This document shows, in pieces, positions 47,701 to 60,840 of a stretch of 64,000 bases of DNA. The stretch is from Archivesica marissinica (Eukaryota; Mollusca; Bivalvia; Venerida; Vesicomyidae), in assembly GCA_014843695.1 (NCBI GenBank), contig CM026386.1, positions 86,171,111-86,235,110 of the forward strand. Direction: 5' to 3'. The notes under the pieces are model-generated. The model saw only the letters and a list, made by a program, of their open reading frames with translations, searched no databases and was not told the DNA's origin. Position numbers and translations under genes: made by a program. Within the stretch, counting starts at the first letter, position 1. Every line of letters begins with the position of its first letter.

Positions 47701-50700
47701 GTATGCCATCGTTTATACACAATACAAACACAGTATGCCATCGTTTATACACAATACAAACACAGTATGCCATCGTTTATACACAATACAAACACAGTAT
47801 GCCATCGTTTATACACAATACAAACACAGTATGCCATCGTTTATACACAATACAAACACAGTATGCCATCGTTTATACACAATACAAACACAGTATGCCA
47901 TCGTTTATACACAATACAAACACAGTATGCCATCGTTTATACACAATTCAAACACAGTATGCCATCGTTTATACACAATTCAAACACAGTATGCCATCGT
48001 TTATACACAATACAAACACAGTATGCCATCGTTTATACACAATACAAACACAGTATGCCATCGTTTATACACAATACAAACACAGTATGCCATCGTTTAT
48101 ACACAATACAAACACAGTATGCCATCGTTTATACACAATACAAACACAGTATGCCATCGTTTATACACAATACAAAACAGTATGCCATCGTTTATACACA
48201 ATACAAACACAGTATGCCATCGTTTATACACAATACAAACACAGTATGCCATCGTTTATACACAATACAAACACAGTATGCCATCGTTTATACACAATAC
48301 AAACACAGTATGCCATCGTTTATACACAATACAAACACAGTATGCCATCGTTTATACACAATACAAACACAGTATGCCATCGTTTATACACAATACAAAC
48401 ACAGTATGCCATCGTTTATACACAATACAAACACAGTATGCCATCGTTTATACACAATACAAACACAGTATGCCATCGTTTATACACAATACAAACACAG
48501 TATGCCATCGTTTATACACAATTCAAACACAGTATGCCATCGTTATACACAAACACAATACAAACACAGTATGCCATCGTTTATACACAATACAAATACA
48601 GTATGCCATCGTTTATACACAATACAAACACAGTATGCCATCGCTTATACACAATACAAATACAGTATGCCATCGTTTATACACAATACAAACACAGTAT
48701 GCCATCGTTTATACACAATACAAACACAGTATGCCATCGTTTATACACAATCCAAACACAGTATGCCATCGTTTATACACAATATATCGTTTATACACAA
48801 TACAAATACAGTATGCCATCGTTTATACAAAATACAAACACAGTATGCCATCGTTTATACACAATCCAAACACAGTATGCCATCGTTTATACACAATTCA
48901 AACACAGTATGCCATCGTTTATACACAATAAAAAAACAGTATGCCATCGTGTATACACAATCCAAACACAGTATGCCATCGCTTATACACAATACAAACA
49001 CAATATGCCATCGTTTATACACAATATATCGTTTATACACCATAAAAACACAGTATGCCATCGTTTATACACAATACAAATACAGTATGCCATCGCTTAT
49101 ACACAATACAAACACAGTATGCCATCGTTTTACACAATACAAACACAGTATGCCATCGTTTATACACAATACAAACACAGTATGCCATCGTTTATACACA
49201 ATACAAACACAGTATGCCATCGTTTATACACAATACAAACACAGTATGCCATCGCTTATACACAATACAAACACAGTATGCCATCGTTTATACACAATAC
49301 AAACACAGTATGCCATCGTTTATACACAATACAAACACAGTATGCCATCGTTTATACACAATACAAACACAGTATGCCATCGTTTATACACAATCCAAAC
49401 ACAGTATGCCATCGTTTATACACAATACAAACACAGTATGCCATCGTTTATACACAATACAAACACAGTATGCCATCGTTTATACACAATACAAACACAG
49501 TATGCCATCGTTTATACACAATACAAACACAGTATGCCATCGTTTATACACAATACAAACACAGTATGCCATCGTTTATACACAATACAAACACAGTATG
49601 CCATCGTTTATACACAATACAAACACAGTATGCCATCGTTTATACACAATACAAACACAGTATGCCATCGTTTATACACAATACAAACACAGTATGCCAT
49701 CGTTTATACACAATACAAACACAGTATGCCATCGTTTATACACAATACAAACACAGTATGCCATCGTTTATACACAATTCAAACACAGTATGCCATCGTT
49801 TATACACAATACAAACACAGTATGCCATCGTTTATACACAATACAAACACAGTATGCCATCGTTTATACACAATACAAACACAGTATGCCATCGTTTATA
49901 CACAATACAAACACAGTATGCCATCGTTTATACACAATTCAAACACAGTATGCCATCGTTTATACACAATACAAACACAGTATGCCATCGTTTATACACA
50001 ATTCAAACACAGTATGCCATCGTTTATACACAATCCAAACACAGTATGCCATCGTTTATACACAATCCAAACACAGTATGCCATCGTTTATACACAATAC
50101 AAACACAGTATGCCATCGTTTATACACAATACAAACACAGTATGCCATCGTTTATACACAATACAAACACAGTATGCCATCGTTTATACACAATACAAAC
50201 ACAGTATGCCATCGTTTATACACAATACAAACACATTATGCCATCGTTTATACACAATACAAACACAGTATGCCATCGTTTATACACAATCCAAACACAG
50301 TATGCCATCGTTTATACACAATCCAAACACAGTATGCCATCGTTTATACACAATTCAAACACAGTATGCCATCGTTTATACACAATTCAAACACAGTATA
50401 CCATCGTTTATACACAATCCAAACACAGAATGCCATCGTTTATACACAATCCAAACACAGTATGCCATCGTTTATACACAATACAAACACAGTATGCCAT
50501 CGTTTATACACAATCCAAACACAGTATGCCATCGTTTATACACAATCCAAACACAGTATGCCATCATTTATACACAATCCAAACACAGTATACCATCGTT
50601 TATACACAATTCAAACACAGTATGCCATCGTTTATACACAATCCAAACACAGTATGCCATCGTTTATACACAATACAAACACAGTATGCCATCGTTTATA

Positions 50701-53093
50701 CACAATTCAAACACAGTATGCCATCGTTTATACACAATCCAAACACAGTATGCCATCGTTTATACACAATTCAAACACAGTATGCCATCGTTTATACACA
50801 ATCCAAACAAAGTATGCCATCGTTTATACACAATTCAAACACAGTATGCCATCGTTTATACACAATCCAAACACAGTATGCCATCGTTTATACACAATTC
50901 AAACACAGTATACCATCGTTTATACACAATCCAAACACAGTATGCCATCGTTTATACACAATTCAAACACAGTATGCCATCGTTTATACACAATTCAAAC
51001 ACAGTATGCCATCGTTTATACACAATACAAACACAGTATGCCATCGTTTATACCAATCCAAACACAGTATGCCATCGTTTATACACAATACAAACACAGT
51101 ATGCCATCGTTTATACACAATACAAACACAGTATGCCATCGTTTATACACAATCCAAACACAGTATGCCATCGTTTATACACAATACAAACACAGTATGC
51201 CATCGTGTATACACAATTCAAACACAGTATGCCATCGTTTATACACAATACAAACACAGTATGCCATCGTTTATACACAATACAAACACAGTATGCCATC
51301 GTTTATACACAATACAAACACAGTATGCCATCGTTTATACACAATCCAAACACAGTATGCCATCGTTTATACACAATACAAACACAGTATGCCATCGTTT
51401 ATACACAATACAAACACAGTATGCCATCGTTTATACACAATACAAACACAGTATGCCATCGTTTATACACAATACAAACACAGTATGCCATCGTTTATAC
51501 ACAATACAAACACAGTATGCCATCGTTTATACACAATCCAAACACAGTATGCCATCGTTTATACACAATACAAACACAGTATGCCATCGTTTATACACAA
51601 TACAAACACAGTATGCCATCGTTTATACACAATACAAACACAGTATGCCATCGTTTATACACAATACAAACACAGTATGCCATCGTTTATACACAATACA
51701 AACACAGTATGCCATCGTTTATACACAATACAAACACAGTATGCCATCGTTTATACACAATACAAACACAGTATGCCATCGTTTATACACAATACAAACA
51801 CAGTATGCCATCGTTTATACACAATACAAACACAGTATGCCATCGTTTATACACAATCCAAACACAGTATGCCATCGTTTATACACAATACAAACACAGT
51901 ATGCCATCGTTTATACACAATACAAACACAGTATGCCATCGCTTATACACAATACAAACACAGTATGCCATCGTTTATACACAATACAAACACAGTATGC
52001 CATCGTTTATACACAATACAAACACAGTATGCCATCGTTTATACACAATACAAACACAGTATGCCATCGTTTATACACAATACAAACACAGTATGCCATC
52101 GTTTATACACAATCCAAACACAGTATGCCATCGTTTATACACAATTCAAACACAGTATGCCATCGCTTATACACATTACAAACACAGTATGCCATCGTTT
52201 ATACACAATACAAATACAGTATGCCATCGTTTATACACAATACAAACACAGTATGCCATCGTTTATACACAATTCAAACACAGTATGCCATCGTTTTACA
52301 CAATACAAACACAGTATGCCATCGTTTATACACAATACAAACACAGTATGCCATCGTTTATACACAATACAAACACAGTATGCCATCGTTTATACACAAT
52401 CCAAACACAGTATGCCATCGTTTATACACAATACAAACACAGTATGCCATCGTTTATACACAATACAAACACAGTATGCCATCGTTTATACACAATCCAA
52501 ACACAGTATGCCATCGTTTACACAATTCAAACACAGTATGCCATCGTTATACACAATTTACACACAGTATGCCTCGTTTATACACAATCCACACAGTATG
52601 CCATCGTTTATAACAATACAAACACAGTATGCCATCGTTATACACAATCAAACAATATGCCATCGTTATACACAATTCAAACACAGTATGCCATCGTTTA
52701 TACACAATCCAAACACAGTATGCCATCGTTTATACACAATTCAAACACAGTATGCCATCGTTTATACACAATCCAAACACAGTATGCCATCGTTTATACA
52801 CAATTCAAACACAGTATGCCATCGTTTATCACAATCAAACCAGTATGCCATCGTTTACACAATCAAACACAGTATGCCATCGTTTATACCAATCCAAACA
52901 CAGTATGCCATCGTTTATACACAATCCAAACACAGTATGCCATCGTTTATACACAATTCAAACACAGTATGCCATCATGTATACACAATTCAAACACAGT
53001 ATGCCATCGTTTATACACAATTCAAACACAGTATGCCATCGTTTATACACAATCCAAACACAGTATGCCATCGTTTATACACAATTCAAGCAC
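44741..53093. repeat. 32-bp satellite array, about 260 copies
   Basis: The unit is 32 bp and contains CAGTATGCCATCGTTTATAC followed by ACAATNCAAACA, where N is C, T or A. The first 2.3 kb use mostly C or T; from about 47,030 the A form is common. The first units are diverged. The consensus has no stop codon in any forward frame, so very long open frames arise in all three, none of which is a gene. Groups of rare variants recur in the same order, for example near 46,441-46,830 and again 50,233-50,590 (offset 3,760 bp after one unit), and TTATACCAATCC recurs near 45,881, 51,048 and 52,884, which shows long-range duplication inside the array. Confidence 0.97.
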
Positions 53094-55308
53094 AAATAGG
53101 GCATTTCTTTGCAACAATTGGGGTATTTGTATATATAATATATATATGAGAACAATGAATGTTTAAATCAGAGCGCTAGCAAGCATAGAAAACATATAGA
53201 AGAATAATAACGACACACACACGAAACAATACTCACAGTGGCATCAGATCTCGATTCAATGTTGCCGGAAACAGTAAATGTTTATTTAGTGCAATTAAGG
53301 TGATAACATGCAGGGTATTTGTGAAAGAAGTCAATATACTTGCAAACACCTATAACAACTGTGAACTGAGCTTTTACCGTCGGTTACAGTACAAGTTTCA
53401 ACAATACACAGTAATACCGTGTATTATAATAAATATGGTACTCAAAAACCTTGGTATACTGTACCCAAGTAGATAAATTGATTCTGATCAGAAGTAATTC
53501 AATATTAAAGTCTATATATGATTATTTTGCACAACCAAATGCAGAAATACACAAGCAATATAAACAATGGCGAATTAGTACAACTTAAACACCAATATAT
53601 ACATATAAACTACTGATTTACACATTAACACAACTTAATTTACGTCAGATTATGCAATTCACTAATAAAACAGAAACAATATTAAAATTACTAATGTAAA
53701 CAAATAAATGATCTCACGAACCTAATGATTCTGATTGAAACAAAATAGTATCGTTAATTACCAGACATACTCAGTAATATCGATCGGTGATAGTGTCTAC
53801 AGGGTCTAGCAATTCTTTATATGAAAACAATTGAAACACAGATGTAGAACCTGCCTAACGGTGTAACTAGCGAAACATGTCTCTGAATCGAGTCCTGTAA
53901 AGTGGTCTAACCTGAGATTAGGTATTTTAGCACACGATTTAAATTTACTATGTAAGATGGAATTGCAACGCAATATATAAACTCAACACGGAAAATAAGC
54001 ACTGAAAATGCTTCACTTAAGGTTGTATCCTAAATATACACAATCAATTAATTCCTCCATTAAATTATACTGTTACACATATATCTTTACACACACAGGT
54101 AAAACACAAACTCCTCCGCGACGAATTCACACACATCCGCAGAACACATCCAGCTTAGGTTATTTGGTTGCATAATCGGAACTTAATACTAATTTCCCGT
54201 AGATGCTAATAACACTTGTAAATTATGTTAAAACACTTGAAGAATTTACTACACACTTGTAGATTTTACGCATATTTACACAAGATATGATTATTTCTGA
54301 CGAGAAATGACGGACATTCCAGCGTCCTGGAAGCCGTGTAGATACTTCTACGTAACTGTAGATGATCCTGGTTTCTCCTGCCAGCGAATCGCCGATTCTG
54401 GTCCGTTATCATGATTCCTTGACGAGGAGCCATTTGTCACCGGGTCTTCATGGAATAACTAAATACACCAAACCCATATCCGAGATTCGTAGTTTATATC
54501 AATACATAAAAAGAGGACCTGTAATAACAATAACAACTAATAGAAACACATATATGGAATATACACACTAATCCACCCGGAAAATATTACAGCCGCTATC
54601 ACATATTTCATTTCATATTATAAATACATTAACTTAGTACTAAATGGTTTCTTACCAGAATCGACTGTAGAATAGTCTTATTCATATTTATTTATTTGAT
54701 CAGAGGTAGATCTAAATATATATATATATATATATATATATACTAATTCATTCTGACATTTGCAACAATGTCGATGTATATCAATTGACTTCTGTGTTTG
54801 CAGTGTGCGGATTATTATAAAGGGCGGCAAAACGGGTTTAGTAGGGGTTAATAGTGGATTAGTGATTTGACCTCTCATACGTCATTCTCCCGTACTATCA
54901 CTCAGACATAATTACATGACGTTACACCACAGTAGATAACACAATAGACTGGACACACATGGGTAACTGTCATAGAAGAAGAACAGCTACCTACATATAC
55001 AGATAAGAGAGCATTGCTTGCAATACAATAATAATACACACTATAACGTATCTATATAACATATAAATAAGGCATGGGCTACAAGATTGCATTGAACACA
55101 TTCTGATTAATAACATATGATTAAATGAGCATACGATCCCATCATATTGTTGAACACAAGTGCACACCTATCTGTAGATTTGAGTGAGTTTGCACTATTC
55201 TATTCTATTCAATTATCATCTAATAAATACAACGAATTAAAAATAGGTCCCCGAACATTATCTAGCATGGTTGACAGTGTATTCGTAAAATCATAGTTTG
55301 TATTTCAG
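53094..55308. other. A/T-rich region, probable intron or spacer
   Basis: I see no gene. There is a (TA)n run at about 54,713-54,742. Since an Ig exon begins at 55,309, part of this may be its upstream intron, but no upstream exon with matching phase could be supported. Confidence 0.5.
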
Positions 55309-55596
55309 GTTCTGTCACACTTAACATGCCAACAGCGGGTAACTGTGGAGACGATACTGTTCTCACATGTCAGGTTACAAACACCTTTGTATCATGGACT
55401 TGGATTGCCGATGGTGACAAACTTATTTCAAATGGGAACATTGCAGACTTCAATGATATGGATAAATATACTGCTACTAAAGGATCAACTTCTCATACAT
55501 TGACGATACACAATACAGATATTATATTGGATGCAAAACAGTATAAATGTTCCGCTGGATTTGAAGAAAGTGCATCACTTCCTCTAACAGTAGAAT
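55309..55596 (+). CDS. Immunoglobulin V-like domain exon
   Basis: The exon lies between an acceptor (TATTTCAG ending at 55,308) and a donor (GTAAGT at 55,597). It is 288 bp, starts and ends in phase 1, the usual pattern for one Ig domain per exon, and encodes 96 residues. The B-strand Cys is in LTCQVTN, the core Trp in FVSWTWIADG, and the F-strand Cys in KQYKCSAGFEE, with a TLTIHNTD stretch before it that fits strands D-E and the acidic turn. An additional Cys (GNCGDD) precedes the B strand. Such domains occur in cell-surface and secreted recognition proteins. The parent gene is not identified, and no other exon of it is certain in this window. Confidence 0.85.
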
Positions 55597-57583
55597 GTAA
55601 GTATTATCTATTTATATATTAATTGGCCTATGCTAAATTATATTTGAATAATATGTTGAGCTGTTGTACCAGCAGTAATATTGCTGTGTGTGTAACTGTT
55701 GGCGTGTACACTCATTTTCACATGCTCAAACAGTGCTCAACTTAGCTTTTATGATAAACCAATGACTGCCAGTCTGTCCATCCGGACATTCACCCATCCT
55801 TACGTATGCTCACCAACAACTACATCGAACGACAATTCTGCAATACCACTATACTAAAGGTATGCTTGTCCTGAAAAAAAGCAAAATGGACCTCTATCAA
55901 AAAGCTAACATAAACTTGATCTATCAAGAACTGTAGTTCACGGGGCAAAGAAAATGTGCTACTCCTGGTGTTCGAACATTCGTCCATCCTTTCGTCCGTA
56001 TATCATCGGACAACAGTTCCTCTCATACAACTATGCCAATTCCATGTGAACTTTAGATGTTCAGATTAAATCTACCAAAATGCTAAACTATACTGTATTC
56101 GACAATAACGGTGTAACATAATGTTTACAAGATAGTGAGTCAAGGTAATTAATTAGATTGTGTTTTGGTGAAGCTTAATCCTATAATGTATACATTGTGA
56201 AAAAGTGCAGGAACATGTGGTATTAGGTCGCCTGGTGTAGTTGGCTATTACTGCATGGTTGATAGTATACCTGTGGGAATGCACTAAATGAGACTGGACT
56301 GCAATATAGATAAGATTTTGTCACGTTCTCGCTGATGCACCCACACCCGAGTTCGATAAACATGGTTTTTGACAGAAAATATAAAATGTAGGCTCAGATT
56401 AGCTATCGAACCAGTTGTACAAACAAACCGGTCAGTGGAAATTGGCAGCTGAGCTGGTAATCAACATTGTCCAAATACCAGATTGTGTATGCCTAAGCGG
56501 ATATAAAATTGGTTTTCATTGGTCACCAATTCTGTAAAATGTAGTGTCATTAGTCGCATTTGGCTCCACCTTGTTAGCAAAGTGGGCGGCCATGTTGTGG
56601 GGATACACTATTAAACATGGTGCACAGCACTTTGGAAAAGAGGATCATTTTGGTTCTATTACTGCAAACTGAACAATCATGCTATTGATGTTACATATTA
56701 TGACTGATTTAATTTGGGTCTTAAAGTAATGCAATGTGTGGAAATAATGGCTAACTTGTCTAGATAGATACTTTGAGTGTATTCTCATTAATAAACCACT
56801 ATTCGAACAGAATTGTTGTATTTCAATAAGAAATAGCTCGACTAGGCTACAACGGCAATGCAAATGAGGTGTGCTTAAGAATCATGAAACATCATCAACG
56901 AATGATCATATGGTGACTAAAATAGATACAATAGAGATTTTCCATAAGCAAATGCCGATCTCAGGCCTTTTGTCTTATATAGACGAGACATAACCTTTAG
57001 AATCGCATTTCATGCTGTTTCAAACAAAATAATTAGTTCATAGAAATGTTTCTTAGATGACAATACTGCAGCTGGTTATTTTTTCCAATACGTCTATATA
57101 TATCACCTACAACATTCTTGGTTGAAATTGCCGACCAGATTTCGAAATAATTTCACAAAACACGTTCCATATATATATATATATATTATATATATTATAA
57201 AAAGGGGGGGGTGACTTCAAAAGGGGTGGCCAGTCGCGGTTGATTGTCCAGGGACAATTCATGGCAGTGGCCAGAGTACATGGCACACTCTATAAAAACA
57301 TAAATCTTCCAACAGCCTAGTCAGTTTCCGACCCATGGCGGTCCGGAATATTGCTGATGCCAACAATCGAGTCTCCAATAGAATTATTGAGAAATGTATG
57401 GCCATCTTTTCATCGCGACGATTCAGATATATAGTAATTATTGTGTGATGTCGTTGGCCCGCGGTGCAGAGGACTTATGCAGTATCAAATATCCGACATT
57501 ATATATATATATATATATATATATTAATACATTTTGGCAGACATTTTACTCAGATTGTCCTGCGAATATTTATTATATGGAAT
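55597..57583. other. Probable intron or spacer, TA-rich repeats
   Basis: I see no gene. There are (TA)n runs near 57,168-57,200 and 57,500-57,525, and a G run near 57,205-57,212. Part of this sequence is presumably intron downstream of the Ig exon. Confidence 0.5.
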
Positions 57584-57654
57584 GTCGCCATTATTATAAG
57601 CCCCTTTTAGAGATACAATTACAATATGTATACCTGATGTAAACATATTACAAC

Positions 57655-57861
57655 ATGATGGATTACAACAGCTGTGCTCTGATCAAATCCGGTAAGCAAG
57701 CATCGTGCGGAAACAGCTGCTGAGGATGTTATTGTAAGATTCACCTCGCAAATATCACAAAGGGTTGCCGGATTCCAGTGTGCTGCAGGTCGTGTAAGGT
57801 GGTTCAGAGCGAGATACAGCAATGTCCAGACTGCAGCAGTCGGGCGAAAGTCCGGCATTAA
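57655..57861 (+). pseudogene. Cys-rich small ORF, copy B (one stop)
   Basis: From ATG at 57,655 to TAA at 57,859-57,861, with one in-frame TGA at 57,721-57,723. Text: NSCALIKSGKQASCGNSC, stop, GCYCKIHLANITKGC, RIPVCCRSCKVV, then QQCPDCSSRAKVRH. Cys pairs (C-x-C, C-C-x2-C, C-x2-C) and one His suggest a small zinc-binding protein. It is conserved, though frameshifted, in copy A in the same place before the polymerase, so it is probably a real gene of the element and not chance. I cannot name the family. Confidence 0.55.
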
Positions 57862-57975
57862 CATATATGTAGAGAAACAACTGCTAAAACATTATAGTCT
57901 AGTATTGACTCAACTTCTCGCATCCCGAACACCCATTTAGAGAAATACTATACTATAGTATACTAATATGATAAC

Positions 57976-60840
57976 ATGGATGGACATATCGAACAACTGC
58001 AGAAATGGCTGACACACTATGGATGAGCCCATTCCATCAGCAGAAAAGAAGCGCATGCTGAGGCCCTTACTACCGGGTAAATATCGATATATCCCCCTCC
58101 ACGACAGATGGGCGAGAAAGAGGAAGGCCATTGTTGAGGTGTGTGGACCCATCCCTCCATCCGAAACGCTTCATGACTACCAGAAAGAGACCACATGTTC
58201 CTCCGGAACAGGAACAGTCTGGAAACCTGGTGTTCAAACGGACCCCGTGGAAACTACACAAGAGGATGGCAGATGGATGTCTCCCAGAGCACCATTAGTG
58301 CAGATGCAAAGGCTTTCATTGAGGGCATGCACTCACAAATTCATCAGAAACTCGTAGAAAATATAGTACAACGTAACGGAATAAAGTTTCAGCTCACGTT
58401 GAAGGTCAATTGTTGCAAAAATAACCCCGAAGGTAGTGAGTTGATCATGTGCTCCGCAACAAGTAGGGTGAGGTTTTGCTTACCAGTGTGATCAAAGATA
58501 CACTAGATAATGGTTTCATATGGGAGACACTTGAACACTGGACTAAAGACAGTTCAGGCTGGATGGTTGAAAGTGTGTCACTTCGCCAAATATAAACGGC
58601 TGAGAGGAAGCGCTTACATACCGCTAGCTCCACCAGTCGGAAACAAGAAATCAGGCATCAATGTGAAAAACAAAGATGACAACTGCAGACAGACCTGCCA
58701 AGTATTCCACCCAGGATGGGCACACCTTTGGAGGAATCGACACCCCAACAACTATATCTCAAATCCTGAGAGTCAGAAACTAAAATGAGCTATCCATCAT
58801 CTAGCTACTAGTGGGATAAGTGAGTCATTGTCCACAAGTTCAGCATGCAGCCTGATTACATGTCCGTAAAATACCTGCTCCTGATTGAGAAGGCATGGAA
58901 GTTCCACTACATGTGGGTTAAGAATCTCCTTATAACAAGAGCAAACACCGAGAACGTAAGCACTTCTGTGGGTGCTGTCTCCATGGCTACTCCAGTGTAG
59001 ACCTACTTGAGGCTCACAAACAGATTGCCATGTCAGATATTGATGAAAGTGGTGATGCCGAAAGAGGCTAAAAACAAGATTATCGTTCAGAACCACCACA
59101 AACAGCTACCAGTTCCATTTATTATCTACGCCGACTTTGAGGCCCTAACAACGAAGGTTGAATGCCCAGAGCTAGATACAGCGAAGAACAGCACTCTGAA
59201 AACACAGCACCATGACGCCTGTAGCTATTGCTATGTGGCCATGCGCTATGATGGAATACGCATCCACAAGTATAGCATAGCGACACGGTGGAATAATGCA
59301 TGCGAGCAGTCCAAGAAGAGGAGGGTAAAATCAAGGTGATCATAAAATCATACAGATAGCACTAGAGGACTACAACACAACTACAATCAGCCAAGTGTGT
59401 GAAAAGCCTCTCGAGAGTGATAGTGCCATGGGTCATTGCCACATTACAGGATAATTCCGATGAGCTGCTCATAATGCGTGTAATCTAAAGCTTAGTCTGG
59501 ATCCTAAAACCACAACAATTCCTGTGGTCTTTCGCAATCTACACGGCTACGATTCTCATCTGTTGATGCATGCCATCTCGGAGGTTGAGGGTAATAGATC
59601 TCCTTATCCCTGATGCAGCTCCGATTCATCGACAGTACACAGTTCCTGCTGGCATCTCACGACAGTACACAGTTCCTCACGACAAGCTAGTATCATCCAA
59701 CAAACCGGACACATTTAAGAATACTACTCAGTATGAGCCTGGTAGAGAGAGGAGACGACTACTGATGCAAACGGAGGTCTACCCCTATGAGTACATGGAC
59801 TCTCCAGATCATTTCGCCAAGCCCCAGCTCCCACAGAAGATAGTCTTCTGCAGCAAACGCGTTGACGAACACACCAGCGAGGCTAACTATTTACATGCAC
59901 AGCTAGTCTGGAAGGTGTTAGGGTGTCACAATCTGGGAGACAACAACGACCACTACAATCGCACAGACGTTCTCCTATATGTGTTCGAGGCTTTCCGGAA
60001 TACCTGTCTAAGACAGTATTGTCTGAAACCTGCAAACTGTTGTACTAGTCAGGGTCTCTCCTGCGATGCTTTACTCAAGTAAACGAAAATAGAGCCCGAA
60101 CAGATTACGACCAACATCTCTTCATAGAGAAAGGTATGCACGGTGGCATCTCTGTGGTTTCGAAGCGTCACATAAAGCTAATAATCTTAGGTTTGTGTGA
60201 TATAACACGAATAATGTACTTATATGCCAATAATATATACGCATGGACTCTGATGCAATCGTTTCCTACTGGTTGTATTAAGATGGTGGAGGTTTTACAG
60301 AGTTTGCGAAACATATCAGATCATCCGGCAGACGATCCTGAGGATTGTATCCTAGACGCAGACCTGGAGTATCATAAACGTTTGCACGAAGCGTATAACA
60401 CATATCCGCTAGCGCCTGAATGCATGGTAGTTCTGAAAGAATATCAGCACAAACTTGCGGCGGCGTCTACACAGGTTGAACAACAGATGCCTAAGCTCCG
60501 CAATAAGGAATGTTATGTACTACACTACCGCAATAACCGCCCGGTGTACGTAGGCAGTGATGTCGTCCTAGAATTATGCAAACATCTCATGTACGTCTTC
60601 TACTACAACGAGATGAAAGTGCAATGCGGCGAACGCTGACATCTTCTCTACACTACCACAACCAGCCTACTCCTAGAGATTCAAACAGAGGGTGAATACG
60701 CACACATCTATGGTACATCTGACTATCCGAAAGACCATCCTCTCCACAACACAACTAATAAGAAGGTGTTGTGTAGGATTACGGCAGAATGTGCCGGACG
60801 TTCGATCGCGGAGTACGTAGGTATGCGTGCCAAGATGCAT
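57976..60840 (+). pseudogene. Family-B DNA polymerase, copy B, inactivated
   Basis: A candidate start at 57,976 (MDGHIEQLQKW) is soon stopped. Recognisable blocks follow in several frames: HQKLVENIVQRNGIKFQL, VKNKDDNC, exonuclease I PFIIYADFEALT (Asp and Glu at about 59,133-59,141), exonuclease II FRNLHGYDSHL (about 59,528), YPYEYMDS, exonuclease III HYNRTDVLL, and LSCDALLK at 60,055-60,082. The palm begins near 60,136 (HGGISVVSK). Motif A reads YLYANNIYAW, with Tyr at the catalytic Asp position. The motif B region seems deleted. The motif C position near 60,655 reads Thr-Thr-Thr-Ser, where the family has two Asp. The C-terminal YPKDHPLHNTTNKKVLC is still present. So the exonuclease motifs survive but the polymerase site does not. 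Confidence 0.8.
59731..59841 (+). repeat. 111-bp exact duplicate, copy 1 (inside polymerase)
   Basis: Identical by eye to 61,933-62,043. It lies in the exonuclease region of the polymerase, coding EPGRERRRLLMQTEVYPYEY onward. Confidence 0.95.

Noticed and set aside
31671..53093. CRISPR array
   Set aside because: The repeats are contiguous with no unique spacers, and the context is eukaryotic, so these are satellites.
45104..53166. Very long plus-strand open frames (up to about 2,180 codons) in all three frames
   Set aside because: They are a product of the 32-bp unit, whose consensus has no stop codon in any forward frame. The peptide is a 32-residue repeat and the same text appears in every frame.
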